From Paragyromitra xinjiangensis (Eukaryota > Ascomycota > Pezizomycetes > Pezizales > Discinaceae), in contig JBCAMK010000001.1 of NCBI GenBank assembly GCA_038503065.1, positions 2,604,001 to 2,668,000 on the forward strand: a DNA stretch of 64,000 bases, written 5' to 3'. Below the pieces are notes generated by a model. That model did not search any database. It had not been told where the DNA came from and was given only the letters and a program-made list of their open reading frames with translations. Shown in pieces: positions 45,859-57,586 of this stretch. A program made the translations under genes and the position numbers. Within the stretch, counting starts at the first letter, position 1, and the number at the start of each line of letters is the position of its first letter.

Positions 45859-47445
45859 TCAACTGGCTTTCCAACCAATCCATTTTTGGATGACTCTGCG
45901 GATCTTGTCTAGCCGTTGATTGATACCGTTCTGGGCATTGGGATTCTCACCACCATTGCGGCTAGCAAAACTACCGCCATTCCCACCCACCGGGTTCTGC
46001 GTATCAAACACTCCACCCAGGCCTTTGCTAAGCCCGTTCACCACCAAGCTCGCCAAATCCATTCCAGCAATTGCTTCGGAGATTTTTTGAGGAAGCTCAT
46101 CCCTCATCCTGACTTTATCTTCCCTCAGCCTTTGAATCTCCCTCTCCTTTTTATTAAGCTCCGTCTTTAGAAAGGCTACTTCATCCGTGTAGACTCTTTC
46201 AAGGGCAACACTCTCGATGTGCTGCTTCTCGAGAAGGGCTTGTAACTGGGCATTCTGTGCCTCAGCCTCCATCCGCCCGTTGGAATTCGTCAAATTTTGC
46301 CGAATAGCCAATGTTTCTCCATTCCCGAGAATCTGAGCAGTGGTGGGACGCTGCGCTGGGTCGAACTGGAGGCAAGCCTTAATCACTTGCTTTAGCAGGG
46401 TGGAGCACTCGATAGTGTCCACCCATATTAAACCCCCCTGCAACCCCTGGGCTATATCCTGCTGGGTCTGACGCGACGAAAACACAGGGTTAAGAGTACA
46501 CAGCTCAGAAAGTAGGCACCCTACAGACCATATATCCGAAGCCGGCGAATGACGACCTCCGTTAAGGACTTCTGGGGCGGTATATGCCTGGCTTCCACCC
46601 CTGCGCCCGTTGGCCATCATCAACTCAACGACCGTGTGCATGCGAAACCTTGTAAGCTTGAGCGCCTTTCCTGGTTCCCAGTGAACTGTTTAAACACTAG
46701 TCAGACATCTCGCCCACGTAATCGTATGGAATGGAGCTTACCATTTGCGGGCCGAACATCACCGTGGCTTGTAGGAATCATCGGCAAGATCGGGCAAAAT
46801 TCGGGACCATTTGCATTCCAAGAATTAGCAGAAGGAGTTTGCTGGAGATAGTGGCAGGCGAACAGTCCCTCGAAAACTTGCACCGCTATTTCCCAGATGA
46901 CTTTTTCGGGGATGGTGATCCTATGGTTACGGCAACTCCCAATATAATTCTCCAAGGTGTTGAGACGATCGTCTTCACGCATCCTGCATCGGAAAAATTA
47001 TTAGGTTGGTTAAGTATCCCCAAATCAGAATGAACGTACATGTATATTTCTCGATTCTGGCGATCGTGGGCCCAAGAATAATGGTCGCTAAGGTTAGGGT
47101 GACGGATACTCATGAGGGTTCCAAACTCAGACCTCACTGCTTGAATTTGACACTCAGTCATTTGATTGTATCTAATAATCGTCCGCCAACATTTCTGTGG
47201 TAACCGGGTTATTAATAGGAACATTGAATGGAGAAGTAGTAAGATTCTTACAAAGCCATCTTTGCGCATCACACGCTGGTAGCCACCCCAAAGGGTTTCA
47301 TCTCCCGAACCTGTGATAGCGATTCCAGTCAACACTGAAAAATATATTATATGATAAAAAGATAAAAACTTCGGAATGGATATGATAACTTACACTTCTC
47401 TTCAATCACCCTCCACTCGCCTTGCAACTTCTCAGAATAAGCCAT
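45859..47445 (-). CDS. NEK-family pseudokinase 2 with coiled-coil tail
   Basis: Exons, in order, are 47445-47394, 47334-47252, 47194-47040, 46983-46742 and 46685-45859. All joins keep phase, giving 452 aa. It has the same layout as pseudokinase 1: EKVIWEIAVQVFEGLFACHY, the helix-E insertion (TPSANSWNANGPEF), YTAPEVLNGG, SDIWSVGCLLSELCTLNP and PAQRPTTAQILG. The Gly loop is lost. The lysine position is Thr (KCWRT). HRDLKPEN reads HGDVRPAN, which keeps the Asp. DFG reads TRF, so metal binding is lost. The tail is a coiled coil (ERVYTDEVAFLKTELNKKER) followed by a Gly/Asn-rich linker and a basic end. The frame is intact and differs in detail from pseudokinase 1, so the two decayed independently or long ago. 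Confidence 0.85.
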
Positions 47446-47454
47446 TCTACTTCT

Positions 47455-47790
47455 TCAGGTTATGAGAGGACCGAAAGCGAGAAAAGAAAACCGTTTCGTT
47501 CTTCGTAGCAGGTACGGAAAGAGACCCAGGGAGTAACAGACAATTTCGCTTCTCGTGATAAGGTCGCAAACGACTAAAAAGACGAACAGTCTCGCCTCTC
47601 GTGACGGGCTCGCAAATTGAAGAAGGGGGATAGTAGGTAATCTCGTCGTTCGTAGTAGCTCACAAAACACCGAAAAACGAGTAAACAGGCCTGTCCTCGT
47701 AACAAATTCACAAGCGATCGGAAAACCGGTAGTCTCGCCTCTCGTAAAAATCTCACAGACGACTCAAAAAACCAGTGAACGGTGGTGGTG
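47455..47790. repeat. Degenerate about 50-bp tandem repeat upstream of pseudokinase 2
   Basis: Five to six diverged copies of a unit with tctcgcctctcgtgacgggc, then tcgcaaa/cacaaa and a purine-rich part. It begins 10 bp upstream of the start codon. Its position matches that of the array before the active kinase, though the sequences are not clearly related. Confidence 0.65.
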
Positions 47791-47799
47791 TAGAGATAT

Positions 47800-49676
47800 G
47801 CCAATTAAGGGCGAATGCGATATCGATGAACGAAAAGCGAAGAGTAAGATGCACCAAATGCGACAAACGGAGCGAAAGGCGCAAGGTACAGGCAAATGGG
47901 ACAAACGAGAGGTAAAGGAGAAAAATTCAAGTTAGTTATCGAGCTAGCCCTAGAGAATATATATCCCCAGAGCCGACTATGGTATCGCATGAAGCTCGTA
48001 CTTGCTACGAGTATTATTACATGTAGTTCCTACCCTGGGATTACCACAACGCCATACTGGAATCCCCCGGGGATTTATTCTAGTAGTAAGGGTTGGTTAG
48101 GCTTAGATATGGTAGGTGTTTAATACCCTCACGAGTCTCTTGTATTGTAACGTACGGTAGAAGAGTCTGGAATAAAGTGTGGGGAGACCAAAGGGGTGAG
48201 GCACGGAAAACACGAGAAGCAACATAGGCGGACTTGTTAAAGAGTGATATTTCCCTCCCTAAGACGGTGTACTCAATCAATCACCTTTGGGCGGGTGATA
48301 AACTATGAAGCGAGTGATATCCTATGCACTACAATAGGTGAGTGCTCTATGATCTTGCGTTCGTTGACCTCTTCAAGGTGTATCCCTGTTGTTAGCGCTA
48401 ACTAAGAACCCGCATCCTTGAATGGCCTCCACTATCCCCGTGTCTCTATTTTTTCCGATGGCTCGAACTTAGACGTGCTAATAATTCCCTACGTAATAGA
48501 TGATATGATGATGCTCATCGATCTTTTTAGTTAATTTCTAGCAAAATCTTCACAGAGAGGAATCAACCAATCAATCAATTTACACAGTGGACTAATGAAC
48601 GTATAGTAACCCTAACCTACATAAACGCTACAACTCCCCAACCACTTATTCTAGGAACCGTTGGATTGTAGCTGTCTCGTGCCCAGACTTGTGCTTGGCG
48701 CCAAGGCTCGTACCTCACGCGTCTCTAATATTCGGCCATAATTGTGAATAAAATACAATAATTATGGAAAAATAGGCTGGGAACGAGACAGGGATTGCAG
48801 CTAGGACCTCCTTCAATTACAAACCTGCTTCAGAGATTTCGATACATACTACGATACTGTCTTGCGTTAATCTGCGAAATCTTATGCATACTAAGCGGGT
48901 ATGGGTCACACGGTCGAATTACACCTTAGTAATAACATTTGCTCATTCGCATCTAGAGAGTCCTAACAGCTACCCCGAAGCAGAGATTTCGTGGGCAGAA
49001 CACTGCTACCCGTCGTGATGCTCGTTCCCTGGGTCACTACGCCATAGTTTGGTAGCGACCATGGCCTACTAGAGGATTTTGTGGCAGCTCCTCGTAAAAC
49101 CGCCATGAAATGGATTTTGTGAGACATATCGTTATCAGGTATCAGTTATCTATCCCCTTTAAAACCAATTTATGGTTGAACCGAGTGACAACTTATGATT
49201 TATTATTATTGGATTCCTTCTCCACTGGTGATCAGTAAAAGGTGAAGTAGTGTCAAGACAAACCGCTACTTTTCCCCTGTCTTGGAGACGCGTGAAGCAC
49301 TAATCTTGGTTCCAAGCATAAGTCTGGTCACAAGACAGACTCTTTCTTGTCTTCACCCGCGATACTGCATGATATCAATGAAGGCCAAGAACGTCACAGA
49401 AACAATGTTTTTCCAAGGAAAGAGCAATTCTTCATTATGACTATCTAACAACCATCAAGGCCGCTTCAATGCACAAGAGAGTTGCTCAACCGGCTCCGAC
49501 ACCTTCCTCCACTACTGTAACAAATTTTTGTAAGGAAGCAACACTTTTTTCCTCCGCCAGCGATAGCTTTTCTATATATACACTTTACCACAACCACTCA
49601 ACCCAATCTTAACCGTTCAACTCAAATTCCAGACATCAAGAGGGAGCCCTGGAAAATAAGCTTAACCATCGATTGC
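47800..49676. other. Gene-free stretch
   Basis: No supportable gene over 1.9 kb. It includes the 3' flank of the cellobiohydrolase gene. Confidence 0.4.
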
Positions 49677-51308
49677 TTAGAAAGCAGGGTTGGCATAGGT
49701 GAGGAGGTCCTCGAAGAAGGCCTGGAACCAAGTACCAGCCTCCGGAGCGGGCTTCTTAGCATCGGCCAGACCGCAGTGGGCGTCGTAGCGGACAGAGCTG
49801 GTGTCGGAAGTACCATCAGACTCACCACCGGCTGTTGAGAGAATGTCAGTTAAGTCCTAGAGGAAAGCATGGAGCATGGAGCACTTACGCTTAACCCAGA
49901 CGAAAGCGTCAAGGAGAGCATCATCAGGAGTAGTGCCAGGGCGGATACCGAAACCGCTGTTGATGACGTTGCACCAATCTCCCTGCTCGATCTGGCTGGT
50001 AGGCTGGTGTCCGCTGCGAGACTGGTCGACAAGGAAGTGGGTGTTGGGCCAACCATTCTGAGTGAGGAGGGGCTGGATAGCGTTGATGTACCTCTTCTCG
50101 TCACAGTTAGGGTTGGGGCTGGTGTATGACGGGCAGGTGCCAATGGTCCACGCGTTGTAGTTGGCAACGTTGGTGACGAGACCACGAAGCTGAGACGGAG
50201 AACCGGCATCCTTAAAGATCTGGGCGTACAAAGTTGCTGCAGGGCCAATGTTGGCGGGCCATCCAAGCCATCCTCCGTGACCACCATCCAAGTACATGGT
50301 AACATTGGGAAGTGCGAGCTGCTTGACAGCATAGACAGTCAACGTCTTGTAGGTAGACGCAGCGCCGGAGCACTTTGCGACATTCGTGTTGGTGACTAAG
50401 TTGGCAAGTGAATCGGGCTCAATGATCAAGACGACCGGGACGCTAGGGTACTTGAGAAGGACGGTGCGGATGGAGTCAATGTATTTCTGGTAGTTGGCGG
50501 CACCACCATTGGCAATGGAGTACTCTCCGTTGGAGGCCAAGGCTGCACAATCACGATCGGGCAAGTCATAGACAACGATGGGAACGATGTAGTTGCCTAC
50601 GCCGGAGGCCACAATGGAGGCGAGGTATGTATCAATGCTGGGGACCTTGGCCGCAGTATCACTGTTTCACAAAAATATTAGAATCTAAACACAAGAGAAA
50701 ATTACAACCGGGGAGACTCACAGCCAGGTGAAAGATGGAACCTTGGCGACAGCGGCAGCCTTGGTGGCCAAAGCAGTCTTGCCAGCCGCAACCAAAGACG
50801 GAATGGCAATGCTAGAGACCTCGGAAGCATAGTACGGGTTGGCCCATTGGGTCTTGCCAGCGAACGGGTTACCAGAGGCTGTGACAGGTGTTCCAGTAAC
50901 ACCGGTACCACCGCCAGTAGTAGACGACGATCTAATGCTGCTGGTGGGGGTAGGAGTGGTGCTAGAGCGAGCAGTAGTACTAGCAGCGCCGGGAATACAT
51001 TGGGAGTAGTCTATAGCCCGAGGTTAGTAAATTTGAATCTAGAAAATTCTCAAAGCATAAGGCTCTAAGAGTATTGAGACTTACAATCGTTGGTCTTGCT
51101 GCAGTAAGATCCAGAAGCACAGGTAGTTTGGCCAGTATAACCAATACCGCCACCTAAATCACACAATTTTAGTTTATAATTCCTAACCTTAAACTCATTG
51201 CTCCTAGCTAATGATTTTCATAGGAAGCTTACATTGTCCCCAAACGCTCTGCTGAGCAGCGACGAAAGGAGCCGCCACCAGGGCTCCGGCAATAATCAAC
51301 CCCTTCAT
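49677..51308 (-). CDS. GH6 cellobiohydrolase II with N-terminal CBM1, secreted
   Basis: Exons, in order, are 51308-51233, 51153-51085, 51010-50722, 50661-49889 and 49831-49677. All joins keep phase, giving 453 aa. The protein cleaves cellobiose from the non-reducing ends of cellulose outside the cell. A signal peptide (MKGLIIAGALVAAPFVAA) leads directly into a family-1 cellulose-binding module: SVWGQC, GGIGYTGQTTCASGSYCSK, YSQCIPG. A Ser/Thr linker follows to about residue 95. Catalytic-domain signatures are VVYDLPDRDCAALASNGEYS, IIEPDSLANLVTN (catalytic Asp), MYLDGGHGGWLGWPAN, WCNVINSGFGIRP, and AFVWVKPGGESDGTSD joined across the last intron. Codon use is strongly C/G-ending in third position, unlike its neighbours, as in highly expressed fungal enzymes. 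A TATA box lies about 135 bp upstream. Confidence 0.95.
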
Positions 51309-51440
51309 ATTGAGAAGTGCGAAGTATTAACGATTTCTGTATTCAAGAGGCCTGCCGGTACAGTCTGAGTGAACTGACTGATTGTTAAAGACGGTGGTGG
51401 TGGTGGTGAAAAGAAAGCTCCTTCGTGGGAGGGAGTTGAG

Positions 51441-51450
51441 CTTTATATAC
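51441..51450 (-). promoter_or_regulatory. TATA box of the GH6 gene
   Basis: On the reverse strand the sequence reads gtatataaag, about 135 bp before the start codon at 51308. The setting, just upstream of a highly expressed secreted-enzyme gene, supports a true core promoter. Confidence 0.5.
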
Positions 51451-51454
51451 CCTC

Positions 51455-54400
51455 TTCTCATCACGAAAGCCCACTTTTCCTAAGAAGGTTTTTGGCAAGG
51501 TCCGAACATACCGGTTTGCCCGACCAAAAGCGGGTACCCAATATCGAACATTGAAAAAAACCTTTCGAATCTTAGATTGTCTAGATTGTTGACCTCCGGC
51601 ATCCCAGGCCGGAGATGCGCACTAGTGCGTTATTTCCCCATACGAGGTCAATGGATTTCGTATGACTTGAGAGGACATTGTGGCAGTAAGGATGGCGGGG
51701 TGAACACCCGAAATCCGTGCAGTCGCTCTGATAGTCGGAGCTTGTCAAGATGTGGTGGACAGGGTCTGGGTAATTCTCAAGGGACGAAAGCCGCCAATTT
51801 GGGATTAAGATTCAAGGAACCGGGAGATGACGATGATCTCCGTGCGGACATCTTGTGTACAGCTATACTATGCAGCATTCTCCTGACGAGCCGGCAGAAT
51901 AACCATGAGAAATAGATTATCCGGAGCTAGGTGCAGGTACAGAATGATTCCCTGGGATTTACACTCTCACCCACCTACTGAGTGGCTGCTGTGGAGAGTC
52001 GCCCCGGGCCCGTTAGAGCGTAAATGAGTTCTTATTTCTCCTTTTGGACGAAACTGCGGGGTCAGGGGTAGAGACCTGGGGAGAAGGCGTGGAGGGTACG
52101 CGAATTGCGGCCTAGCAGTTACACGGCCCGTGGATCCGTCGCATCTTTCACCCGCCTCTACGCTTCCCCGCAAACCTTTTCCGCCTCTCCATGCCTGATT
52201 TAAGGGTGAAATAATAATAGATTAAATTTACACTCCCGAAATTCCAAGGGCCGATGAGAAGTTCAACGGTGCGGCCATGCCGAACACGCCAGAGGATAAT
52301 CCGGGGTTTGAATCGATAGCGATATAGCATGTCAGCATTACTGCAGTGAGCGCATAGCACGCAGGACATCTATATTCTGCGAATATCAGGCGTTGAAACA
52401 GCAATGCCATAAAGCGTGATTGCTCTCGGACCTACGGGCATTAATAAAGCGGATATTAATTTTGCAATGTACATGATCATCTTGCGAGAAAGGAAAAAGT
52501 CTTCATCTTCTGATCCCTGTCATTTGCCAACGGTTTGGATTGAAGAAGTATTAGATGAAAAGGGGACTCTGCGGTGTTGAGGTTTCGGAATAGGTTGTCG
52601 TTGATCCGGCACCCCAGAAAATGAACCGGAGATGTGGCTTTAAATTATCTTATCTGATCTAACCCTCGTCGTCAACATCAATCCTCGTCGATATCTCCCA
52701 CTACAGCAAACACTTTAAGATAACTTCCTCAGATAAAGCAATTAACGAACCTGCATACATCTTGCAAGATCAATAATTAAACTCAGTGGACTCGCCCCAA
52801 AACACTAATTCAGTTTCACCAGGCCCTTTCAGTCTTACTACCCAAACCCTAATGGTTATATGGAGAATTACTATAGTGACAAGCTTTCCAAAGTTTTAAT
52901 TCCGGCTATTGAAGTAAGTTAGACTCACTCGCGTACAAGTAGAGCCACGAAACGTTCTGGAACCCGTGTGGCAAAAGGATATATTAAGAGCTAGCCAGAT
53001 TAGCGACGGACCTTCGGGCCAAGAGTACTTTTTTTGACATTACACAGGGCTGAGTTCGCAGTCAACGCCTGACATAAAGTACCCTCCAAAGTTATCGTTA
53101 TAATTTCCTCTAGCAAATTTGCCCGTCCAGCGGCTGATCCAATCTCTGCATATTCACTATGGGCAGTGAAGAAAGTAATAGGCTCATCAGGCCGCTCACC
53201 ACTATAAACGCGGAAATATAGAAATGGCGTTATTATTGTGCGCGAGTACGAATTTGAGGGGGCTTAGGTGGGGTTATTCTTAACACGTCGTATATAGACG
53301 GCATCGAGGTGGCAAGAACCCTAACCCTGGCATCAAAGCCAGTTCTTGGTCGTTCTGTGCCCAATAACAGGAGATCAATCAATATATCCTTGCAAATTAG
53401 TGCCGGAAAAAGATCGACTAGTGGATGCTTATCGATACCGCCGGAGAAATAGTCTTCTTCCCGGGAGGCTTTGCTTTCCCTGCAATTCACTAGTGGACTT
53501 ATAGCTACATGTATGTATTCAGATTTTGGAAGATTATTTTGTGGGTCTCCTATCTAAAAAAAGGTTTGACTAACGTAAATTTTGCTGATAGGCTGCTGTG
53601 ACTCCCTATCCAGCGGGTTCTAACGCAATTCGTATTTTGGAAACGCTAAAGACCAATGCTGAAGAGCTGTGCTCATGGGACATCTGCCAGTCAGATCTGC
53701 TGTGTAGTACCTAATGCAAGATGGGTAATCCTATCGGAAATTTATCTTTGTGTCACGTTCAACTCGAGCTTGCCACCTGTTAAGGAATCCTAGAGCATTA
53801 TATAGCTGGTCATGCATTCCTCTCTTCTCTATCATAGGTATCACTCGACTTTTGACGGATATGTCATAGATGAACGAAGATTATCACTCATCGCCCCACT
53901 TAAGGTCTACCAGATCCCCTGTTTGGAGTAAACGCTGGAACATAAGATCCCGACTTGCAATTGCGTCTTAGATCTCTAAAATCCAGAGCCTTTCTTCGCT
54001 GATCCTCTGCTTCCAGCATATCATAAAGATGAGATAGTGTTAGATGGCTCTAAACCCCAACATAAAAACTGTGAGCTAAGTCAAAGCTATGAATTTTCGA
54101 CGCTATCAAGTTTCAAGTTTTGTATCTATTCCGATGGCGTCCACCAATTGACACCACAAGCTCCCTATCCAACAAACTAGACACGCCACTTGTTCAAATA
54201 CCTCATCTCGAAATAAGCAATACTAAAGAAAAATATCAAAGTGTCCCTGAGCTAGTCTATAGAAAATACGGACGGTGTCCTGGATAAAGTGAGGTGGGTC
54301 CCATATTCAATTCGGATCGAGTAATCCGCACTCATCGACATCAATGCCAAGACGTAGGCTTCACCCCGAGCTCTAACTAATGCTAGAGATAATCCCCCTT

Positions 54401-55554
54401 TCCTTTCTCGCCTAAGATAATTTGAGGTTCGTGATGAGTGGGCCCGCCTCGCTTCGGTACAGTTGCTCTGGGGAACGGCGAAACTGGGGAAACGACGAGC
54501 AGGGATCTGAAAGGCTGGATTTAAGGCCAAAGCTTTCTATTGTGAGCCCCACAAATCGTGATAAAGAACGCCGGGCAGTTGTGGGTTTATCCTCGGTAAC
54601 ATCACTAGCGGCATTGTAAGTTATGCGCCAAGCGAGTGGCACATTCACATATCTGATGTTTCAGCCACAAAATCGGTTAAATAGTGATTTGTCTTTAACA
54701 TGCGACGTACCCCGCGAAATCCCTCCCCATGCATATAGTAGTGTGGTCCCTGAATATCGGCTACACAGCAGTGTGTTAGAACGTAATCAATTTCCAAGAC
54801 AGAAAAAACGTGCTGTATGCAAGGAACGTGACACCATCACCACTGTCGGTTCCAAAGTTCAACGGTTCCCAAAGAACTTCCGCCCCCCTACTTTGCATGT
54901 TTCCATACATGAACATTCCAGGAGAGAAAGCTCCAAAGCGTAGAAAAAAGCAATTGTAAGAAGAAACAGCTCGTCGACGTACCGAACGTAATTATCCGTC
55001 AGTTTCTGCTTTTTTTTAATTTCAGGGATGACCTGAAAGACTACGTCTGGACTTTCCTCAATACCATAGCGTAGACATGGATCGTAGGCACTGATCATAG
55101 TCATTATAATCATACTACGAAAGTAACGATAGTAACTCCCTTGATTAGTTAATAAGGTTGATATTCCGTCTATTACGCTTCTCCATAATGACAAACCTTT
55201 CCAGTCATGTAGAACAGCCCTTGGTATTATGAAGATCATAAGCGGAAGGGCCGACAAACCCTTTAAGGTAACGGTCCCTACAATCCTGTGCACGAACCGT
55301 AGCAACGGCTATCGGGAAGCCTTGCTATCTGAGCTTTGATCCCGCCTTCGCAATTTGTGCTGGTACAATAAATGCTGCTTGGTCTTACTGGATGCAGCTA
55401 GTGACGAAGAAGATGGATAGAGACTCGAGGATTTTTGGGTCCCACATATTGCCGTTCAATCTATCGTTAGCTCAAAATTCGTCTCACCACCACTAGTCTT
55501 GCTCGGTTTCTCAATGTGAGTGAATCTAGCAATTAAAGGTTTGTATACAGCTAC
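51455..55554. other. Long gene-poor stretch
   Basis: 4.1 kb without a gene I can defend. Reverse frames at 53233-53490 and 54859-55305 have some protein-like composition but no motif. The second has 148 codons and includes LSLWRSVIDGISTLLTNQGS and NYVRYVDELFLLTIAFFYAL. It may be a remnant or a lone exon. Confidence 0.35.
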
Positions 55555-55621
55555 GTAAGAAAAGTCTTGACACCCCACCTCACTAGTGAAACAGCTACTG
55601 GGGTGTCAAGACTTTGCTTAC
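55555..55621. repeat. 23-bp inverted repeat, near-perfect hairpin
   Basis: aaagtcttgacacccca at 55561-55577 pairs exactly with tggggtgtcaagacttt at 55599-55615. Pairing extends to 23 bp with one mismatch (gtaag and cttac outside). The loop is 21 nt. TGGGGTGTCAAGACTTT also looks like a transposon end, so this could be two element ends back to back. Confidence 0.85.
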
Positions 55622-55786
55622 ACGACTGTACGTGGTGCGTGAAAGCCTGCGATATTACAAACGAGTTTACATTACAAAGTTACGCTGGGAGGTTGAAACC
55701 GCTGTGTAGAATTCAGAATGGTCAGGTGCTGAGCGCGGGTTGACCGATCTAGCGTTTATGTATCTTAAGCATAGAAGTGTAAACAT

Positions 55787-55898
55787 GAATCTATGGTCTA
55801 GTGGTAAGACGCCTCGCTGCTTCTGTGCGATACAGTGAAAGAACTAAAGCAGTCACCTGAAAGGGTGGGAAACCCGGGTTCGAATCCCGGTAGATTTA
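55787..55898 (+). tRNA. tRNA-like sequence with interrupted anticodon arm (pseudo-tRNA or intron-containing)
   Basis: Acceptor strands GAATCTA and TAGATTT pair over 7 bp with one G-U. The D arm GTCT-agtggta-AGAC and the T arm CCGGG-TTCGAAT-CCCGG are perfect. The anticodon stem CCTCG is followed by about 40 extra nt before CTGAA and AGGGTGG, so the anticodon cannot be read with confidence. CTG (Gln) is the best guess from resemblance. T-runs follow at 55900-55912 as in a Pol III terminator. A poor 3' anticodon stem suggests decay or a tRNA-derived repeat head; repeat B starts 27 bp downstream. Confidence 0.5.
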
Positions 55899-55924
55899 TT
55901 TTTTCTTTTTTGTGTTCTGGATCC

Positions 55925-56140
55925 TGTGGTCCATATACCAGACTTCCCCTAGGGCGGTAAACTAAGAAATGAACGACAGCAAGGAGCGGTGCAGTGGTTA
56001 AAGCTTCGCCCTTCGCCTTGTTAGTACCTAGTAAGGTTTTAGAGATACATATAGGTTTGACTTTGCTGCTTAGACCCCGCAAGCCTAGTTTTTTTGGGTC
56101 TCCCCTCGAAATAATTTCCTTGATCGGGGTGCTATGAACA
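55925..56140 (+). repeat. Dispersed repeat B, copy 2
   Basis: Matches the reverse complement of 41940-42185 in colinear blocks: cagacttcccctagg, ggtaaactaagaaatgaac, gcagtggttaa, ttcgcccttcgcc and ttccttgatcggggtgct. This copy directly follows the tRNA-like sequence; the other copy does not. Confidence 0.75.
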
Positions 56141-57586
56141 AAGTTCGGGCTCAGACTCAGAGTTCTATTGGTGCTTAGTCTAACTCCGAGAATAAAAGAT
56201 GGTCATATGTACCACCTAGCAATCCCGCTAACACACACACCAAGACACGTCTATACCCACTACCAAGACTGCAAGAAAAACACCTACAAAATAGTCACCA
56301 CAGTCGACTCGTCCCATAACGATGCGGAAATGCCCCGAGCACATACCATCACAAGCTAGATATCGTTATATCTCGAACCCCTATAAGGCGAGTCGACTGT
56401 AGCAGCAAATTCCCCAACATGCATGTGATCGCGACTAAACTCCAGCATGCCATTTAGTAACTTACCTCATGCACTAGTGATGTTACTGTTTCTCGTGGGG
56501 GCCGTAGAGCGGGTACCTTGCGTGAAGTCGGCTCAAGCTTTTCTTAATTCAACCGGAAGCTCGCTTCTTAGGGACTTTTAGCCCCCACAGTTTTTTTTCG
56601 CCACAGATCTTGGTATGTGGTGGAGAAGAAGCGGGCTGATACCTCAATGTCTCGCTAATGACTAAAGCTAAGCGATAAGAGGGAACTTCCCTGCATCTAT
56701 TACGAGAGTATGTACCTGATCACGTGGTGGCTTCTCTAGAGATTTCCATAGAGGAGAAATAATGGCGGGAACCTATAGAAGGCCATGGGGCAAGGGATAT
56801 CGAGTGATTCTCTGTTTTTGTGTATTTTTCGCCGCTGATCCAAGGGGTAGTTTGTGCCAACAAGGTGAGATCCAAATGGCTTTGGGCAGATCATACCTCA
56901 TAGCCTGTGGATTAATTAATCTTATGGGTGTGGTATACTCTGAGGTTGAGCTTAGTTCTATGCAAAGTCCTCTACAGCTCGGCTAAACCGAGAGACAAAA
57001 GACCACTCGAAACAGCCAAAGGTTTGGTGGCAGATGGATTTCCTCTGAAATGTAGAGACACTCACGTCGTTTGAGAGGGCTGCTAAAGGATTTAAAGACG
57101 TTATGTGAGGCTTGTTAATCTGTAGTACTAGTCGGGGTGCGCTCAGACCCTTCACAGAATGTGCTGTTCACCATATATCACTCGAATTGGTGGATATTTA
57201 TTATTATTAGAAATTGATATGGTTGGATATAAGATGAGAATAACTATGAATATGTATGGAGCAAATTATTTTATATCTAGACTGATTTAGACGTTCGTGG
57301 AAATAAGCCTAGTCTTTGATTCAACTTCTTTCATGCGACTGAACTTCATGGATCTTGTGGACTGGGTTCTAATATTTACATTATGCAAGATGAGTCCTAA
57401 GCTATTAAACTAATATCCTCAATTAACAAAAGGAATTTAATTACGTGCCGAAAGCGGCTTTCTAGCTATAGCTAACTTGTGCATCTCATATCATACATGA
57501 TCGTTTAGTGTAATCTGCCTAGCAGACATTGAAAAATCAAACTAATTAAGTATTTCACTCAACAATCATCATCTGAAACAAGAATC
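56141..57586. other. Gene-free stretch
   Basis: No gene supported. AT-rich from about 57180 to 57560. Confidence 0.4.

Noticed and set aside
55798..56082. 94-codon reverse frame containing LPGFEPGFPT
   Set aside because: This peptide is the antisense of a tRNA T arm; the frame crosses the tRNA-like gene and repeat B.
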